Of a DNA stretch of 64,000 bases, positions 51,801 through 57,800 are shown piece after piece. The number at the start of each line of letters is the position of its first letter. Position 1 is the first letter of the stretch. Source of the stretch: Oreohelix idahoensis (lineage: Eukaryota > Mollusca > Gastropoda > Stylommatophora > Oreohelicidae); assembly GCA_024509875.1 (NCBI GenBank), contig JAMPIV010008516.1:972501-1036500 (forward strand), written 5' to 3'. The notes under the pieces were generated by a model. It was not told where the DNA came from. It ran no database searches and worked only from the letters and a program-made list of their open reading frames with translations. The position numbers were made by a program, and so were the translations under genes.

Positions 51801-54800
51801 ATAGTACTAATTCGCAGCACTCACCCAGCTATAGTGCTTAAACAAGGTACCCCAATCAACGGTATCCAACGGTTAGTTAGTTAACAAGATCTTTCAGTGG
51901 TTAAACTTAGTAGTTGTCGAGATTTCACAGCACACTTAGACATTTACATTATACACTAACCTTGTGAATAGACAGTGTAGAACTTCGCGAAGAAACTTAA
52001 TTGTATACAACATTATAACTAATGGTAAAGCTCATTGATCACATAGACACTTGAGTGATAACTTAAATTACAATCACGAGAACTATTATAGAGTGATAAT
52101 AAATCAGACTAGCCACACAGACTATTGTGACTGAGAAAGTACGCAAAAACATAGGAAGTATCGCAGATTAGAATAAAAATACAATCTCAAGAAGTTTATA
52201 AATAGTTCTTTGAACAGACAAGACTCACCACGTCATAGGATCAAGATGATTAAGTAGTTAGCATGTATGGAATAGTTTGCATGATTGACTCATAATATGA
52301 ATGTATTTCAGGTATATATTTTGTTCCAGACCAGGCAAGAAAGAAAGAAAGAAAAAAGAAAAAGGAGACAGAAGAAGACAGATGTCACAGACCAAGCCAA
52401 GGTACATTGAAGCAGGAAGACTTACTTGCTCAGTTAGAGGTACACATGTCACTGATGATGGACGCCCCATTGGTTACATGGCAACATAGAGACAAGATGG
52501 GATTATAATGTGATTATAGCCACTGCTTATTTAAAAGATGATAGTGCTGACACTTATGGTCAGATATACATTGATTTCATGCATTATGATTATGAATATT
52601 TCATTGATCACGACATACAGGGGTACAAAATATATAGTTACAGACTGAGCTTACGATTCGACTGGTGCATCCAAGGCTAGCATCAGCCGAGCACATCATG
52701 TTCTGACTTAGTGACATAGGTCTTTCGCTATTGCCCCAGGACAGGTGTTTGGATTTGCGTAGTTAGTTGCATACACAACTGATAATTCGACTGGTGCATC
52801 CAAGGCTAGCATCAGCCAAGCACATCACATTCTGACTTAGTAACACACATCTCTTGCTATCACTTTGGGGATATTTATTTAATACATGCTTGGTGGCGTT
52901 ACGATATAGATCTCTTATACACTCTGCCTATCTGACCGTTACAATGTAACACTGACATGGACGGCAGATATTATAGACATATAGACTGACAAACCTCTGC
53001 TTTCAGAGGCAGTTCCATGTCGCCCCTTGTAGATAAGTAAATAATGTTGAATTATACATGTTTGAATATTGATGTGAAAGGATATTTTTTGTTGGTGTAA
53101 TGATTATTGAGATGCTCTAGTTGCAGCATTAATATTAAGTCCATAGCATAGTCTCACTATTGTGATTTAATTTGTTTGATGTCTTCTCGGATGATTTTTC
53201 GGGGTAGTAAAGGAGAGGATAGTGGGATACATAGAGTAGACACTTGTTGATGGAGCGCAAATGTCTCCCTGTGGGATACATTTGTACGGCCCCGGGACGT
53301 ATATGTCACCGTGAGGTTTGGTAGGATAATAATTTGGTTTTCTTGAAACAGGGGTGCATAAAAAAAATGGTTTGGGAAATTTAAATAGTTTGGGAAAAGG
53401 GCTATTTGTTCTAGAGATGTGAGATAAAATGTGGTACAGTGATACTTAGAGGGAAAGGGAGAGAACCCTTTAAATCAAAGCTATTGAAAATAAGGCTAGC
53501 TTACACTTACATTGTTTCTACGAGTACACAGTTAGGGTTTGAGAAATTTACATATCAGGACGATTTTAGTAGGCATTAAGAAGGGAAAGTAACAATTTAG
53601 TCAAAACTTCAAAAGGAGACCACAATTAACTTACGCCCCTTACAGGTTTTGTGAGTTGGGGACATTAACGAACGCACGAGAAAAAATGAGTAAACAGTTA
53701 ATTGAGAACAGCTCATTAAGCGGCATAGGGTGAGCTTGGCGGACCAATCAGGTGACTCGAAAACAAGATTGGATGATGAGACAATGAATTGGAGGACAAA
53801 AGAAATCAGTCCTGGCTGAAACTTCGAGGTGGCAAGACATGAAATTTGCCGGGCTCTCAAGAAACGAACCTGTGGGTGACAGTTGTTCGTGATGAATCAA
53901 GTAGATAACTTTAGTATGATTAGCGGTAGCAATTCGAGGATAATAGAATGAACTGTGTTTTAAGTCTAGGGCTAGAGTAGTGATGATAGTAGGGACGTGA
54001 TAAGTATTTTGGAATTCTTTGACTCTGGTAAGATTGACTTTTATATTCTTATGCCTAACCAAGATGAAAAGAAGAACCTAATGAAATTTTAGTCACATGG
54101 TGTCTGAAGACAATGCTGCTTACATTTAAGGGAGCTGTCAACAAGAAAGAACATTGAAGACGAACGTTATATTGTCTGAATTATATGAATAGAGAGAGGT
54201 TTTTTTTCAGACATACTGTTAATATATTACTTGAGGGTAATGCTGCTTTTATTTAAGGGAGATGACAACAAGAGAGAACATTACAGTAGATGCTTGGCTA
54301 AGACAAAGTGGTTAACTTTGGTCGAGTAAGCAGACAGGGAATGCAATTATGTTTGGTATCTATAACAAGAGATGCATTGCCATCGCCAAGTGTAAATAAA
54401 CAAGGGATTTGAATTACATTGACTCCTATTGATGGAGATCATGCGCTCTCTCATGTCAGCGTAAGTATCGAGACTGCCACAGGAGTATTTGACATTGGTT
54501 GATATTTTTTTTACAGGTATAAATATTGATATAAGAATGATGTACTTAAGGGGGTCAAAGTTGACTCAGTTGAGATAGGAGAGAAATAAGCATCTGAGGA
54601 TTTTGAGAGACTATTGTAAACAATCTTGAGAGAAACAGATCAGGAGGAGAAAAAATTTAAGCAAGCCATGCACATAAACTAGTAGGAGAGCCTATAGGAG
54701 ATGCAATATAAATACTCTGAAATAGTTGATGAAACAGTAGAAAAATCCTAACAACTTTTGAAGGGGAGAAATTTTGTATGGTGAATTATTGATGGAAGTT

Positions 54801-57800
54801 CATGGATCTTAACTTATGTAAATAAAACAGTTTTATGTTGAATTACCTCACTTCAGTTGCCTTGATATGTGGAAGATTGAAGAGTAGAAGTATGAGTAAG
54901 GGGTAAGCACAGATACTCAGGGAAGAAAAGCCACTAATATGAATCAGTCGCTAATTAACAACGAGGAGGGAAGAACAAAGCCTGGTAAGAAGGAAGACGA
55001 ACCACATCTCATCCAAGAACATTCACCTCTGGCGGAAAAGGGCCAGTAAGAGAGATAGTCTCACTTGGAAGATAAGCAGAAGAACTAGACAGACAAGTTG
55101 AATAGGTTTAAACTAGGCCTGCCACAGTCCACCTAGTAGAAAGCTATTAATAGAAGACCAGGGCACTGTGACACAATGACAAAGATGAAATGAGTAGACT
55201 TGGAGGCACACTGAAACATGGCAAAACTCCAAATGAAAAAGCATGTGTATATACATCGAGGGAGATACAAAGGCTTTAGATTGCACTAGATGGAGAGTTT
55301 CTGCCTGCCCTATGTGCTCTCACATGTAGCATGGACTAATACGAGGGTGAGTCAAGTGAAAACCGGAAATATGTTATAACAATAAGAATAATCATGCCAT
55401 TATATTGTAACTTGCCAATATTGTTGTCCTGGATGTCTCGAGTGTCATGCACATGCCATCGCGGTGATGACGCATAAGGTGACATCATAATGAAATTTTA
55501 AAGATGGCTGCCCCGCTAGTGGAATGCACCAAACAGCAGCAGTGTTCTGTTATTCAATTTTTGATCAGCGAAGGGGTGAAACCAATAGAAATTCATCGGC
55601 GAATGAAGCTCAAGTACGGTGATGCATGCATGTCAAGGTCGCAGGTGTATGAATGGTGTACAAAGTTAAAAAAACAGCGTGATTTCTGTGACAGATTGTT
55701 CACAACCGGGTCAGGCACACAGAGTAGTGACTCCAGAATCGATAGCAACCGTTAAACGACTCGTACAGGGAAACCGCCGATTGACTGTGGATGATATTGC
55801 CACACATCTTGACATCAGTCACGGTTCAGCACACATCATCTCTGATGTGCTACAGTACCACAAAGTGTCTGCAAGGTGGGTGCCACGGCAGCTTACTCCA
55901 GAATTGAAAATTGAACAATCTGTCACAGAAATCACGCCGTTTTTGAACTTTGTACACCATTCATACACCTGCGACCTTGACATGCATGCATCACCGTACT
56001 TGAACTTCATTCGCCGATGAATTTCTATTGGTTTCACCCCTTCGCTGATCAAAAATTGAATAACAGAACGCTGCCGCTGTTTGGTGCATTCCACTAGCGG
56101 GGTGGCCATCTTTAAAACGTCATTATGATGTCACCTTATGCGTCATCACCACGATGGCGCGTGCATGACACTTGAGACATCCAGGACAACAATATTGGCA
56201 AGTTACAATATAATGGCATGATTATTCTTATTGTTATAACATATTTCCGGTTTTCACTTGACTCACCCTCGTAATTACTACAGCTCATTAAGTTGTTCTC
56301 CAACAGGCGACTGTTAATTGTCCTTTTATCTCTCTCTTATCCATATCCAATGCCCCTCGCCATGGGTGCTTTAGTGGCTAGTCCAGAGGTTTTCAAACTG
56401 TGCGTCGCGGCTCCCAGGGACGTCGCGGCCCTCGGCTAAGGGCGTCGCGGTGGCGACCACAATTGGTATCAGATGTAAAATATGCACATTCAGAAGTCAT
56501 TAATATCTTCTTGGGTACAATTGCTTATATATAATATATAGTATAGAGAGGAGCCGCGGTGATTCATGCACAGGTCAAGGGAGCCGCGGACCAAAAAAGT
56601 TTGAAAACCTCTGGGCTAGTCAATCAGCTCTCTCACTGTCACATACTGCTGCATAACTAGGACTGTAGATCCACACCAGTTCTTGAAGGGCTGAGGCCTT
56701 TATATTCTCCATTCATGTTTTAGCCATCCACTTTGGACCTTCTGAAGCATGGAATGCAAGTCCAGCACAATAACATGGAATGCAAGTCCAACACAATAAC
56801 ATGGAATGCAAGTCCAGCACAATAACTGTCCTGGTTAATTTAGCTTCCAACAGCCACCTCAGGGCTGCAGTAGCTGCCTCTATGTCCATTCTCATGTTGG
56901 AGGTTGTTGTCATTTAAGCTCCACTCTGTTCAGCGACAGCCCTGCCGTTTACTCTCACCAAGAAGCCCCTTCCTGATTTCTCACCACGCACAATAGACCC
57001 ATCAGTGTACACAATGGCGTCATCATCCCCAGCAAGATCACTTATCAGCTGATTAATTTCCAATTCTGCTTTCCCACTGCATCAATCTCTATGCTCCCTG
57101 CCAAGGGTGATGTTGACTTGTCTAAATCAGTTCTTTCCCATCTTACTCCACTCTTCCCCCTTTAATATTGTTTCAACTGAGCCACCTGCCTAACTAGGCC
57201 GCAGCATTTCTGGATTATATCGACACAGTCCATTCATGTACCTCATCGTCACAAGACCCAGACTACATGCATTCCTTCATTTTGAAAGCATTCTCACTGT
57301 GTCTCTGGCAATGTGAGTATTCCCAGTCCATAATCAATTACTGGCATGGCTAGCTGATGATACAGGAGAAATAGTAGTCTCTGCTCCAGGAGAGCAGCAG
57401 CCATTGTTTTCAGTGCCGTTAAGCCACGCTTGCACTTCCATATGGTTTATTCAACATGGTACTTGTATAATATCCCGCAATTAAATGTTACACTGAGATA
57501 TTTCAGCTTGTCCTGTCTATTGAGAGTGATGTCCTCTATTGACGAGATTGTACAAAACACAAAAATGGCAAAATCTTGCTTGATGAGAAAGATATGGTAA
57601 AGACATGTAAAATATGTAAGAGTACTATTCGAGGACAACATAGGCAACAAACTGTTGCCATATATTAATGATGGCCCAAGTACTTATATAAGAATATATA
57701 CAATACAGGATCCATATCACATGACCTGAAAACATCAGTCAAGAACATTGCCCAAGAAATCTAGTGCAAAGGAATGTTCAGATTTTGTTAATAATCAGAC

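Larger units (their letters stand above)
46631..55173 (+). mobile_element. LTR retrotransposon with a DEK_C-like gag ORF, non-autonomous
   Basis: Two related terminal repeats (46631-47240 and 53304-55173) start TGTCAC, end ACA, and are flanked by the 4-bp duplication CAAT (46627-46630 and 55174-55177). The 5' LTR lacks about 1.25 kb present in the 3' LTR. The only long coding region is a charged protein (47561-49063, with continuations to 49636). No protease, integrase, reverse transcriptase or RNase H was found, so it must be moved by another element. A TGGTGCCGTGACC primer-binding-like site follows the 5' LTR. The superfamily is uncertain (BEL/Pao or gypsy derived). It is antisense to INTS7 in intron 1. 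Confidence 0.85.
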
